Below are positions 17,519 to 26,164 of a stretch of 64,000 nucleotides of DNA, piece by piece. Positions within the stretch are counted from its first letter, which is position 1; each line of letters starts with the position of its first letter. The notes beneath the pieces are model-generated. The model made no database searches, had not been told where the DNA came from, and worked only from the letters and a program-made list of their open reading frames with translations. The translations under genes were made by a program, and so were the position numbers. The stretch covers positions 1,572,160 to 1,636,159 of the forward strand of contig NZ_JALKAN010000001.1 in the NCBI RefSeq assembly GCF_023015965.1. Direction: 5' to 3'. Source of the DNA: Allomuricauda sp. F6463D (GTDB lineage Bacteria > Bacteroidota > Bacteroidia > Flavobacteriales > Flavobacteriaceae).

Positions 17519-18739
17519 ATGCGTACTACACAAACATTCTCAATCCTTTTTTGGGTCTATGCCAAAAGAGCGCAAAACAATCAATCAAACATCTACGTAA
17601 GAATTACTGTCAATGGCAAAAAGGTAAATATCAGTCTTAAGCGAAAAGTAAATTTGAATTCCTGGGACGCCAAGTCTCAAAAAGTAAGAGGCAACGGAAA
17701 AGAGGCCAGGGAATTAAATCTGCATCTTGACGAAATAAAAGCAGAAATCATTCAAAGCTACCGAGACCTAAAATCGGAAGGCAAAATGTTGACTGCTGAA
17801 CTTATTAAGGCCAGATATTTAGGCGAGGATAAAAAACACTTTTATATCAGTGATATTTTTGATTATCACAATCAGAATATGGCGTATAAACTAGCAAAAT
17901 GTACCATTGGACATTACAAAACCACCCAGAAGTATGTCTTCACTTATTTAGAAGCAAAGTACAAAGCTTCCAATATCCAGCTTCAAAATTTAGATTATGC
18001 TTTTATACTAGGTTTTGAAAGCTTTTTAAGGTCGTATAGGTCGAGAGCTTCACAAGGAACCATTGGCAATAATGCTGCTATGAAACATATTCAAAGATTG
18101 AGAAAAATGATTACTCTGGCTTATAATATGGAGTGGATAGGGAGAGACCCTTTTGTGAAATTTAAACCCAAATTGGAAAAGAAAGAACGAGAATTTCTTA
18201 CCAAGTCGGAACTTCTAGAAATTGAAAGTTTTCAATCTTCTATAGAAAGGCTCATGATGGTCAAGGACTTGTTCGTTTTTAGTTGTTATACGGGGATGTC
18301 TTATATAGACATCATGAAACTCACTCCAGATAATATCTCTTGTGGTGTTGATGGAAATCATTGGATAATGACAGAGCGAAAAAAGACTGGAATTCCAATT
18401 AAAATTCCAATATTACCGGTTGTTGAAACTTTGATAAACAAATATAAAAACCACCCAAGAACCGAATTCAGAAATGGGTTGATGCCCCATATCTCGAATC
18501 AAAAGCTAAATAGCTATTTAAAGGAAGTGGCTGATAAATGCAAAATATCAAAGAACCTTACTTTTCATATGGCACGACACACATTTGCTACAACCATAAC
18601 ATTGAGCAATGGTGTTCCTATAGAAACCGTGTCAAAGTTATTAGGGCATACCAAAATTGTCACAACCCTGATTTATTCCAGAGTAATTGAGCAAAAAATT
18701 AGTGAGGATATGAACGTATTGAGAAAACAAATTTCATAG
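17519..18739 (+). CDS. Site-specific tyrosine recombinase (integrase 2)
   Basis: A 406-residue IntDOT-like tyrosine recombinase with the same three-domain layout as integrase 1: arm-binding N-terminus (MRTTQTFSILFWVYAKR), core-binding region, catalytic domain with YTGMSYIDIM (Ser replacing the first catalytic Arg), HMARHTFA, LGHTKI and Tyr in TLIYSRVI. The frame opens at an ATG at 17492, but MRTTQTFSILFW is the usual family start, so 17519 is chosen. It starts about 230 bp after the truncated tRNA-Asp, in the position expected for an element that used tRNA-Asp. The two integrases are clearly homologous but diverged, so this is not a recent duplication. Confidence 0.93.
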   Translation: MRTTQTFSILFWVYAKRAQNNQSNIYVRITVNGKKVNISLKRKVNLNSWDAKSQKVRGNGKEARELNLHLDEIKAEIIQSYRDLKSEGKMLTAELIKARYLGEDKKHFYISDIFDYHNQNMAYKLAKCTIGHYKTTQKYVFTYLEAKYKASNIQLQNLDYAFILGFESFLRSYRSRASQGTIGNNAAMKHIQRLRKMITLAYNMEWIGRDPFVKFKPKLEKKEREFLTKSELLEIESFQSSIERLMMVKDLFVFSCYTGMSYIDIMKLTPDNISCGVDGNHWIMTERKKTGIPIKIPILPVVETLINKYKNHPRTEFRNGLMPHISNQKLNSYLKEVADKCKISKNLTFHMARHTFATTITLSNGVPIETVSKLLGHTKIVTTLIYSRVIEQKISEDMNVLRKQIS

Positions 18740-18818
18740 TAAGAAAAGCACAAAAAATATTTTAAGTCTGTTTTTAATTGAGGGGTTAATTATGGCCTAT
18801 TTCTATGAAGTTAGCTTA

Positions 18819-19613
18819 TCATTTACTTAGCTTCAATATCCTGAATGCGCCTTGAATTACAAGAATAAAGACTATGGTTCCAATAATCAAATCAGGTTTA
18901 TTGGAACTTAACCAATTAACCAGAAGTCCAGCAGTTATAACACCCAAATTAATAATGACATCATTTGAGGTAAAAATCATGCTTGCTTTCATGTGCGCTT
19001 CTTCTTTACTCTTTGACTTCTGCAAAATGTATAGACAAATACCATTTGCTATGAGTGCAAAAATTGAAACGATAATCATTGTTGAGAAGTCAGGTAATCT
19101 CTCTGTTCCAAAAAACCTTCTTAAGACTTCAATAAAACCAATAATAGCCAGTGTTATTTGAAAATATCCAGCAATTTTTGCAATCCTTTTTTTTCTGACC
19201 AGGGTTCCACCTACTGCAAACAAACTAATGCCATACACAAAGCTATCAGCTAACATATCCAAACTATCGGCAACGAGTCCCATAGATTTTGAAAGCACTC
19301 CTGTTGTCATTTCAATTACGAAAAATGCAAAATTGATTCCAAGCACAGTCCATAGTAGTTTCTTTTGGTCTGTATTATCTTTAAAGTCTGTTTGGTCAGT
19401 ATCTTCGGTAGATACTTTTTTACCACCTAGATTCAGTTCGTAAATCGATTGTTCAATTTGTTGGATTTCTCCATTATGGAATACAGTCAATTTGCGGTTA
19501 GGTATATCAAAGTTCAGATTCGCAATACTTGAAATTCCATCCAGTTTCATTCGGATTAGATTTTCCTCAGAAGGACAGTCCATTTTGGTAATTTCAAATA
19601 TTGTTTTTTGCAT
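18819..19613 (-). CDS. CDF-like cation transporter with N-terminal HMA-like region
   Basis: A 264-residue protein. Residues 1-70 resemble a small metal-binding HMA-type fold (IFEITKMDCPSEENLIRMKLDGI, although only one Cys is present). The remainder has six hydrophobic segments in the cation-diffusion-facilitator pattern. The second segment carries DSLDMLADS, the intramembrane Asp motif; the fifth-segment motif reads TSNDVIINLGV, so the usual His is absent. Family members export divalent metals across the inner membrane. It is a single gene with its own promoter and palindromic operator, at the left end of a metal-resistance element. Confidence 0.82.
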   Translation of the reverse strand: MQKTIFEITKMDCPSEENLIRMKLDGISSIANLNFDIPNRKLTVFHNGEIQQIEQSIYELNLGGKKVSTEDTDQTDFKDNTDQKKLLWTVLGINFAFFVIEMTTGVLSKSMGLVADSLDMLADSFVYGISLFAVGGTLVRKKRIAKIAGYFQITLAIIGFIEVLRRFFGTERLPDFSTMIIVSIFALIANGICLYILQKSKSKEEAHMKASMIFTSNDVIINLGVITAGLLVNWLSSNKPDLIIGTIVFILVIQGAFRILKLSK

Positions 19614-19646
19614 ATGATTTCTTGGCCTTTAAAAACCAAACATAGA

Positions 19647-19669
19647 TTGTTATATTTATAACAAAGATA
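19647..19669 (-). promoter_or_regulatory. -7 element overlapped by a perfect palindrome, upstream of the cation transporter
   Basis: On the minus strand TATCTTTG (19662-19669) is an exact -7 match. It overlaps the 18-bp palindrome TTGTTATATTTATAACAA (19647-19664), which would cover the transcription start. This geometry suits a repressor controlling the transporter gene. Confidence 0.6.
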
Positions 19670-19705
19670 CTTGAATTAGCACAAAAGGGTTGTTAGACAA
19701 TTATA

Positions 19706-20422
19706 TTATCTAGTATTCATAATCACTTTTCTACTCCCTCTCAATTCATGCAATTCCAACATCAACTTTTCATTATCCCCTAACACAAACTTGGGTAGCA
19801 CATATATAAATCTGTGTGATTTCCTAACTTTGACAGTACTCGGCATTTCATGCATATAATCGGCTTGTATCAATAGTTTTTGATATGAGGCCTTACGTTT
19901 CTTGTTTCCGTTTACCCGATAGATGTTTAAATAATCCACCTCAAAATCGATTTCAGATTTATTCTTGATTTCTAAAATCAGATAAACTTCAGAAGTGTTA
20001 TAAACCATCTTTTGCAACTGTAATTTGACACCTTTTTTCCGTTTGGTTGCGATAGAACCAGAATTTGATTTCAACAAATAGTTACTGAACTTTTTAAAAT
20101 GGTCTATCCTATCTGATGACTGAACAATTGGTTCTTGTTTTAAAACTATAGGTCGTTCACTACCGATACTTTCTTTTAATGAAATGAAGTAGTTCAGTTT
20201 CGACAGCTGTTCTTTGTACTTTAAAATATAGGAATAGACCTGACCATTTTTGGTAACGGTCAAAAGATTACTTTCGGTTCCCGGAGTGGCTTGCAGCAAA
20301 CCAAAATACTGTTCTTTTTCTCTGTTGTAGGTAAAAACAAAATTGGATGCACCAGTAATACCCTGGCGAATGGGTTCCGGGAAAAACAAGGCAACATTCT
20401 TTTTATCATTGGCATAAATAAG
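19706..20422 (-). pseudogene. traN: Conjugative transposon protein TraN, 5'-truncated (DUF4138)
   Basis: TraN (DUF4138) is a periplasmic/outer-membrane component of the Bacteroidetes conjugation apparatus. The frame is open from just below a TAG at 20423-20425 and reads IYANDKKNVALFFPEPIRQ, GASNFVFTYNREKEQYFGLL, then a complete C-terminus ending LRGSRKVIMNTR. The signal peptide and initiating codon are missing; the first usable start in frame is a TTG at 20389. It is therefore a decapitated traN. No other tra structural gene remains on either side: the cation transporter follows downstream and a fragment of an unrelated gene abuts upstream. Confidence 0.88.
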
Positions 20423-20810
20423 CTATATTGTTTTTATCATTATTGGTTAGGCTAGATTTTATGAGAAACATTTTATCGTGCTGTTTATCAAAAAGATTAG
20501 AGTCATTAAAATCTTCCCAAAAGGCCTTAATTACCTCATTAAAAACTTCATTTTTTGATGAAATTGGAATATTATATTTTATTTGAGAAACTATCCTTTT
20601 AGTAATATTATCTTCTTCTACCTTTAAGAATAAATCATCAGTTTGATACCCTTTATTTTTATTTTGAAATCCAATTTCATTAATACTTCCATTGGTGAAT
20701 GATGGTATTATTCCATTAATCATCATTTGTAATAAAAATGATGCTTGTACATAATTTTCATAATTAAAACCTCCTCCACCTGTTTGAAATACACTTGCCT
20801 CGCCAGCCAT
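20406..20810 (-). pseudogene. N-terminal fragment of a Cap4/DUF4297-like nuclease
   Basis: A 134-residue frame beginning MAGEASVFQTGGGGFNYENYVQASFLL and ending at a TGA created where it joins traN. The glycine-rich start followed by YENYVQA, then TDDLFLKV and RIVSQIKYN (a D..QxK arrangement), resembles the PD-(D/E)xK-type dsDNA nuclease domain that opens Cap4/DUF4297-like antiphage effectors. Those are several times longer, so only the nuclease N-terminus survives. The family call is inferred from motif layout. It starts 51 bp after the preceding small gene and is probably the last gene of the AAA+/S8 operon. Confidence 0.6.
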
Positions 20811-20861
20811 CTAAATTACTTTTTCACTTATTAATGAAATGTTGCTTTCTGTACTCATTTA

Positions 20862-21116
20862 TTAATCGTTTCTTCCTAATTGCTTAATTAAATAACCTAT
20901 TAAAAAGATTGCTCCAACAGCTAAAGCTGCCCCTACTAAATCGTCCCCTTGCTTTGTTCCTTGTTGATTTAGATATTCATCGTATTGAGATTGAGATATA
21001 CTTCCGCTTTTATGTAAAAGTTTCATATACTCATCCTTTTCTTTTTTACTAGCTAAATTTGCTTTTATACGGTCGCCCAACTCGGACAAACGTCTGTATT
21101 CGTGCATTGTCATCAT
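20862..21116 (-). CDS. Small tail-anchored membrane protein, unknown
   Basis: An 84-residue protein: a charged helical region (MTMHEYRRLSELGDRIKANLASKKEKDEYMKLLHKSG), a linker with Gln/Ser, and a C-terminal membrane segment (LVGAALAVGAIFLIGYLIKQL). This suggests a C-tail-anchored protein with a cytosolic head. It overlaps the stop of the upstream 86-aa gene by 4 bp (ATGA), so the two are translationally coupled. No family is recognised. As part of the AAA+/S8 operon it could be a membrane effector or a substrate of the peptidase, which is inference only. Confidence 0.7.
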   Translation of the reverse strand: MMTMHEYRRLSELGDRIKANLASKKEKDEYMKLLHKSGSISQSQYDEYLNQQGTKQGDDLVGAALAVGAIFLIGYLIKQLGRND

Positions 21117-21373
21117 TGGTCTAATTTTTTGATTTTATCATTTATGAAAGGCCACAGTTCTTTAATTCCATTAATTGCCATTTGCTGCAAATCGTCGCGA
21201 TGCTTCAAATCCTTCATTTCGTCTTTTAAATTCTGGTACTTGGATGTTAGCAAATCAATTTTAGACTCAAATTTTTCTTCAACCTTTTTTAAAGTACTAT
21301 TATGCCAGAAAATAAAGCCTGCAACTACGGCAATTAATCCACAAATACTAAGTATGGATTCGATTAATGTCAT
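21113..21373 (-). CDS. Small N-anchored membrane protein with coiled coil, unknown
   Basis: An 86-residue protein with an N-terminal membrane helix (LIESILSICGLIAVVAGFIFWHN) followed by about 45 residues of heptad-like charged helix (LKKVEEKFESKIDLLTSKYQNLKDEMKDLKHRDD) and a short amphipathic tail (INGIKELWPFINDKIKKL). It starts 16 bp after the S8 peptidase stop and overlaps the next gene by 4 bp. Its topology mirrors that of the neighbour, with one protein anchored at the N-terminus and the other at the C-terminus. Family not recognised. Confidence 0.7.
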   Translation of the reverse strand: MTLIESILSICGLIAVVAGFIFWHNSTLKKVEEKFESKIDLLTSKYQNLKDEMKDLKHRDDLQQMAINGIKELWPFINDKIKKLDQ

Positions 21374-21388
21374 ACTTCAATTTATTTT

Positions 21389-23740
21389 TTAAGATTTCTT
21401 GTTTATGTCTACACGAACTTCTTCCCTAAGTTTGATGTTGGAATGCAAAAAGTTCCTATTTTCCAATAGCTGTGTAACTTCATTATAAATGTTATGTTGT
21501 CTTTTATTATCCCTGATAGTAACAATTAGTGTAAAATCTTGATTTAGTATTTCCCCATCTTGTTGTGCTAAGGTTTCTGCAAAATCACGATAAGTACCAA
21601 TAATTTTAGCATACCATTTTCTTTCTGACCTAAGATTGTGCTCCTTGTTGGATGATGTCATTTCATTAAGGTTTACTGAATACTTTTTTACTGGCTGATA
21701 TTTATTTCCATAGTTAAGCAACATTCTTTCTCTGGCATATTCACTTGATGTATCCCTTTTGTACGCAGCACGATAATTTGAATCGCGTAGAACGTTTTGA
21801 GCATCGTCTGGACCGAACTCATTTAGAATGTTCGTTTTGGTTATATCTCTATCTTTGATATTCTCATAGGTGCCAAATTTTACATCTAAGTTTGATTGAC
21901 AATATTCTGCACCTTGCTTTTCTCTAAGTACAGGCTGAGCTACCAATGTTACTTTTACATCACCATAGAAAAAGCCTTCTTCATCGACAAGGCTCTCAGG
22001 AAAGGGAAATTCAAGTATTTCAATGAATTCACCTTTAACGATATTCTCTTGAAGTATTAAGGTAATTTCGTGAGGGTCATTAAAAATTATATCATCTGCT
22101 GAAGTAGGAATCCCAAACCCCATTTGGTTGATTCTCTCATTGATAGGAATTGAAAGTTCTGAGGGGTACTTTGCTGAGTGGATGGTCAAAGCTTTCAGCA
22201 ACGTTGGATTAAAATCTTCGTTGATTTTGAAATTTAACTCGGACAGAAGTGCTGTAACCCTTGGTGTTGCAAAACTTGTACCTGGTATTTTTACAATATT
22301 ACCAGCAGGGTCGATTGCCTGAACACCATTAGTAACAATTCCGCTACCATTAACACCTGCATTTCCACCGATAGTAACTAGTTCAGGCTTTATGCTATTT
22401 GCTGGCCCTGGGCCTACACGGGTAAATGGTGAAGGATGTAAAAACTCTGAAATATCGTGCCCGTTTTTACTTTGTGCAACTGACCCAACAACTAAAGAAC
22501 GAATTGAGTCGGCAGATTTTGCAATTCTACCTTTAGGTCTACCATCCTTGAAGTTTTTACAGTTACCTGCAGATTTGCAAATCATAACATCATAAGATTC
22601 TTGGATGTTATCTAATGCAATCCCGAAATCTGAAAATTGATTTATATCTGAATCGATTTCTGTACCGAGGGATAAATTCCAAATTTTTATACGATTATTG
22701 GTTTTTATTGCTTCTCTAATATTTTCAACCAATTCATCTTCATAAATCATTTCCTTGTTTTTATCAGGAAAAACCGTTGCATCAAATAATTTGACACCTG
22801 TATTACCAGTAGCACCTTCATTTTCTAACTGGTCACCATATAAAATTATACTTGAGACACAGGTGCCATGCATAGGGTCAATAAGTTCTTCTGGATATGA
22901 AGAGAAGTTGTCATCTTCTAACCACGCATTTAGGTAACTGTTTTTAGCTATTCCCGTATCTAGAACCCCTACAACTGGATAATCTCTTCTAGAATCTGGT
23001 CTTTTGATTTCAAGAGTTGACTGCGTATCAAGAGTGTCTAAACCAACCTTTTACTTCGGCATAAAAGTTATTGATTCTAATGCTTCGAACTCACTAAGCT
23101 TATCGAGAATGGCCTCATCTATTTTTTGTGCTCTGTAAATTATAAGTCCAGAGGAATAAAAAGCTTCCTTAACCTCAATATTCAACTCTTGACAGAACTT
23201 TTTAAATGCCATCTTTACGGAATTATTGAGCTCATAATTTAGAAAATCGATTAGTGATATTTTTAAGGCTTCATCTTCTTTAGGTGCTACCAAATAAGGT
23301 CTAAATATTTCAATAGACTCAATTGCAGAAACGGATTTTGCATTCCTATTAAAATTCCTGATGTTTCGCTGTATCTGATTACTTTCTTCTAAACTGTCAA
23401 CCTTGACTATGGCACTATTAGAATCTACAAAACCGATTATATTATTTTTCGATAATCTACCATTGAACAGTTTTTGAACATCCTTTCGATGCGATTTTGC
23501 AATTGCATTATCATCAATGTCAACTTTAAGGGTGACTGGAATAAAATCCCTGTATGATGGTCTAGCAGTAAATTCTCCTTCGATACCTGAAAATGGTTCA
23601 AGAAGTATTTCTGCTCTTTCTTCAAGTTCATCGCCAGTCAATACCCATTTTGGTGGTGTAGAACTACCACTACCTTCAGTTTGACGCTCGTCAATACGTC
23701 TCTTTTGAAACAATTTTATAGGTAAATTTTTCTTTGCCAT
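21389..23740 (-). pseudogene. S8 (subtilisin-like) peptidase, interrupted by one in-frame TAA
   Basis: A single reading frame of 784 codons from the ATG at 23740, broken by a TAA at codon 230 (23051-23053). The 229-residue N-terminal part opens AKKNLPIKLFQKRRIDERQTEG, as in standalone S8 peptidases paired with AAA+ ATPases. After the stop the same frame continues KVGLDTLDT and reaches the catalytic triad: Asp261 in PVVGVLDTGIA, His291 in MHGTCVSS, Ser489 in PGTSFATP, with the oxyanion Asn393 in KSAGN. The first ATG after the stop (22873) would exclude Asp261, so no active enzyme can start downstream. The frame is otherwise undamaged: either a recent nonsense mutation, a readthrough site, or a sequencing error. 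It starts 1 bp after the AAA+ gene stop. Confidence 0.85.
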
Positions 23741-23741
23741 C

Positions 23742-24830
23742 TTATTCTGCTATTAATGCGTTACGAACTTGTCTTATTGAAATGTCTAAGTAAGTAGCTA
23801 TTTGTTTTTGAGGTATATGACTCTCATTTAAAAATGTTATCATTTCTTCTGATGTATACCTATTATTGGTTTTATATTTAAAAAATTCAGAGAATATTTC
23901 ATCATACTGAAACTCCTTTTTACTTATTATAGAATTATAGTAAGCACTGTTAACAATCTTAATTATCTCTGAATGTGAAAGGTCATTTAAGTACCCTGAA
24001 AGTGTATCAAATTTTTTGTCTTCGATATCAATCTTAGAATTTACTTTACTGAAATAATTACTTATAAGATTTCTGATTTCATCTGAATTAGGTTTGTTTA
24101 CGTTAACAATCTTTTCAAACCTTCTCCATACTGCACTATCAAGTAACTGTTCGTGATTAGTGGCAGCTATAAGTATACCTGTTTCTAAGAAATCATCAAT
24201 GTTCTGTAATAAACTATTAATAACTCTTTTTAATTCTCCAGTTTCGTGATTATCATCTCTGGCTTTGGCTATAGCGTCAAATTCATCTAAAAACAATATG
24301 CAAGGCTTACTCTTTGCATAATCAAATAGTTTTCTAATATTTTTAGCCGTACTACCAAGTAATGACGATATTAAAGAATCAAATCTTGCAATAACGATTG
24401 GAATGTCTAATTCTTTTGCAATATGTTTAGCTAAAGTAGTTTTACCACAACCTGGTGGGCCATATAACAACATTGAGAGATTGATTTGTAACCCCTTGCT
24501 TTTGATATCATTTTTAGAATTTACCAATGATATGAAATTATCTATTGGGTTTTTTATTGTGTCAGATATAGAGAAATCAAGCTTAATATCCTGAGGTAAT
24601 AAAACGTCAGCAATATTTAGTCTGGTATCATTATCTACTGGTGCGTCAAAAAGCTGGTCTTTAAATACAGGAATGCCTCTAGACCCATCTATAGTTTTTA
24701 GAATTTTATCAGCGAGTTTGTCTGCACCATCCTCTCTTAGTTTTTTAGCTAAGTGCCTAGAATAGCTCACGACTTTTTTAGCATCATTATTAAGTCCTCC
24801 TTCAATTATTTTAATTAGTTCTGTATACAT
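23742..24830 (-). CDS. AAA+ ATPase with C-terminal helix-turn-helix
   Basis: A 362-residue protein. An alpha-helical N-terminal region (about 1-90) precedes a classic AAA+ module: Walker A GPPGCGKT at 124-131, Walker B ILFLDEFD at 178-185, sensor-1 AATN at 222-225 and the RRFEK arginine finger at about 236. The last 25 residues, HIPQKQIATYLDISIRQVRNAL, have the pattern of a helix-turn-helix. The AAA+ module resembles Cdc48/FtsH-like ATPases, which often appear next to S8 peptidases in bacterial accessory regions; the S8 gene follows after 1 bp. A plausible role is substrate remodelling for, or control of, the peptidase. The HTH suggests DNA binding, perhaps at the 21-bp-phased boxes in front of this gene. 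Confidence 0.88.
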   Translation of the reverse strand: MYTELIKIIEGGLNNDAKKVVSYSRHLAKKLREDGADKLADKILKTIDGSRGIPVFKDQLFDAPVDNDTRLNIADVLLPQDIKLDFSISDTIKNPIDNFISLVNSKNDIKSKGLQINLSMLLYGPPGCGKTTLAKHIAKELDIPIVIARFDSLISSLLGSTAKNIRKLFDYAKSKPCILFLDEFDAIAKARDDNHETGELKRVINSLLQNIDDFLETGILIAATNHEQLLDSAVWRRFEKIVNVNKPNSDEIRNLISNYFSKVNSKIDIEDKKFDTLSGYLNDLSHSEIIKIVNSAYYNSIISKKEFQYDEIFSEFFKYKTNNRYTSEEMITFLNESHIPQKQIATYLDISIRQVRNALIAE

Positions 24831-24835
24831 ATATA

Positions 24836-24970
24836 TGTAATATTATTTTCAATGTTCGTAACAAATATACTAATTATCGTAATAAAAAATACTAAAAACG
24901 TAATATTTTTAAAACAAAACGTAATAATAACACGCAAATTCGTTAATAATAAAGGAGTTGTCGTGATTAT
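24836..24970. repeat. Seven CGTAAT boxes with exact 21-bp period (iteron-like array)
   Basis: Boxes start at 24836 (TGTAATATT), 24857 (CGTAACAAA), 24878 (CGTAATAAA), 24899 (CGTAATATT), 24920 (CGTAATAAT), 24941 (CGTTAATAA) and 24962 (CGTGATTAT). Every step is exactly 21 bp, which is two helical turns, so all boxes face the same side. Only the first 6-7 bp of each unit are conserved; the rest is A/T-rich filler. The array fills the gap between the AAA+ gene start and the DnaC-like gene stop and reaches 4 bp into the latter. It could be an operator array for the AAA+/S8 operon or replication iterons. Confidence 0.9.
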
Positions 24971-25629
24971 TTCCTTTTATCCCTACTCTCCTTATCAAAA
25001 GCAACTAAATTAAAAAGCTGTCGCATTCGGCTACGAACACGAATCCCATAGAGCTCTTCCAATTCTGCAGCATTTAAGTTGGTAGTGGCATGGGTTTTAA
25101 TGTTCCTGTTAAGAAATAAGTCATGGCGAGATAATAGGATTTCTCCCATCACATTACAATCTTTGCCATAGTGCCTACCCATAGGTTCGACCCCTAAATC
25201 ATCAAAGCAAAAAAATTGGGTATTGCCATAATCTTCAATGGCCTTGTAACCGATATGATTAAATCCAAAGACAATGTTTCGGGTGGGTACAACTTCGTAG
25301 GGCTTTCGATGCGGTACTAGGTGTTTTAATAATCGAATCAAAGAAGTTTTACCACAGCCTACAGGACCAGAAAGTAAAATCCCCTTGTCGATATCAATCC
25401 CGAATTCTTTGCATGCAATTCTATCCTGGATAAAGTATAGGCATAGTCTGTATAGAATATCACGGTCTTCTTTATAGATTTTAAATTTCTGCCCGAAAAG
25501 CAACTTTCCTTTAGCATCCAGATAGATTAACATTTTATCAAAATCATACAAAATTTGATTGCCTCTCATGGTACCCAAAGAATACTGTACAGCTCCTTCA
25601 ACAATGATATGTGGTTTTGGATTGCTCAT
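24967..25629 (-). CDS. DnaC/IstB-like ATP-binding protein of the mobile element
   Basis: A 220-residue P-loop ATPase with Walker A GPVGCGKTSL at about residue 87 and Walker B FFCFDDLG, then TTNLNAAELEELYGIRVRSRMRQLFN, which fits the sensor-1 and arginine-finger region of DnaC/IstB-type helicase loaders. In Bacteroidetes mobile elements this gene normally sits beside an HTH replication protein, as here. It overlaps the stop of the upstream gene by 4 bp (ATGA). Presumed role: loading replicative helicase during element replication. Confidence 0.82.
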   Translation of the reverse strand: MSNPKPHIIVEGAVQYSLGTMRGNQILYDFDKMLIYLDAKGKLLFGQKFKIYKEDRDILYRLCLYFIQDRIACKEFGIDIDKGILLSGPVGCGKTSLIRLLKHLVPHRKPYEVVPTRNIVFGFNHIGYKAIEDYGNTQFFCFDDLGVEPMGRHYGKDCNVMGEILLSRHDLFLNRNIKTHATTNLNAAELEELYGIRVRSRMRQLFNLVAFDKESRDKRK

Positions 25630-26156
25630 AAAGGGTCATTGTAGTTTTTATCCGAACTGGTCTTTAGGTTGTCCTGATATAGGATACTTGCCAAATGGTT
25701 TTCTTCATTTTCTGAATTTGAATTTTCTAAAATTTGCCGTTTGTTTAAGTTTTTACTGTTTTCTATAGTTTGTATATGTTTGTTTATAGGTACCAATGCT
25801 TGTCCAGTACTTGTCTCCATTTTGGTACGGCTTGGGTACAGAGCTTGTTCGGTACTTGTCCCAAAATTGTACATCTTGATTCTGCTGCCTTTAAATGGAT
25901 TGTGAGATGGCGTGTAGAGCAAATAGTTCCAATGGCTCAATTCTTTGATGCAACGGTGGTAAGTAGATTTAGAACCTATTTTGGAAAAGCCCATGACTTC
26001 TTCTCGGTTGATGTAGAATTCATCTTTAAAGAAATTGTTGTTCCAAATTTGGAACAAGGCTACATACAAGCTGATATGGGTTGGATTTAATCTACTGTCC
26101 TTGGAAAATTGCTCAAACACCCCATTGAGGTGCTTGATATAATTGATGTCTTTCAA
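25626..26156 (-). CDS. DnaD-like winged-helix replication/regulatory protein of the element
   Basis: A 176-residue protein whose N-terminal half (YIKHLNGVFEQFSKDSRLNPTHISLYVALFQIWN) followed by YINREEVMGFSKIGSKSTYHRCIKEL reads as a winged helix of the type found in mobile-element replication initiators. The C-terminal half is low-complexity, Asn/Ser/Glu-rich. The start is a TTG at 26156, directly after the upstream gene stop; no ATG lies nearby in frame. It is coupled by a 4-bp overlap to the DnaC-like gene, which together suggest an element replication module. Confidence 0.75.
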   Translation of the reverse strand: MKDINYIKHLNGVFEQFSKDSRLNPTHISLYVALFQIWNNNFFKDEFYINREEVMGFSKIGSKSTYHRCIKELSHWNYLLYTPSHNPFKGSRIKMYNFGTSTEQALYPSRTKMETSTGQALVPINKHIQTIENSKNLNKRQILENSNSENEENHLASILYQDNLKTSSDKNYNDPL

Positions 26157-26164
26157 AACAAGGT

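Noticed and set aside
21389..22873. S8 peptidase as a shorter functional gene starting at 22873
   Set aside because: That start would remove the catalytic Asp; the same frame continues upstream through PVVGVLDTGI to the TAA and the N-terminal domain.
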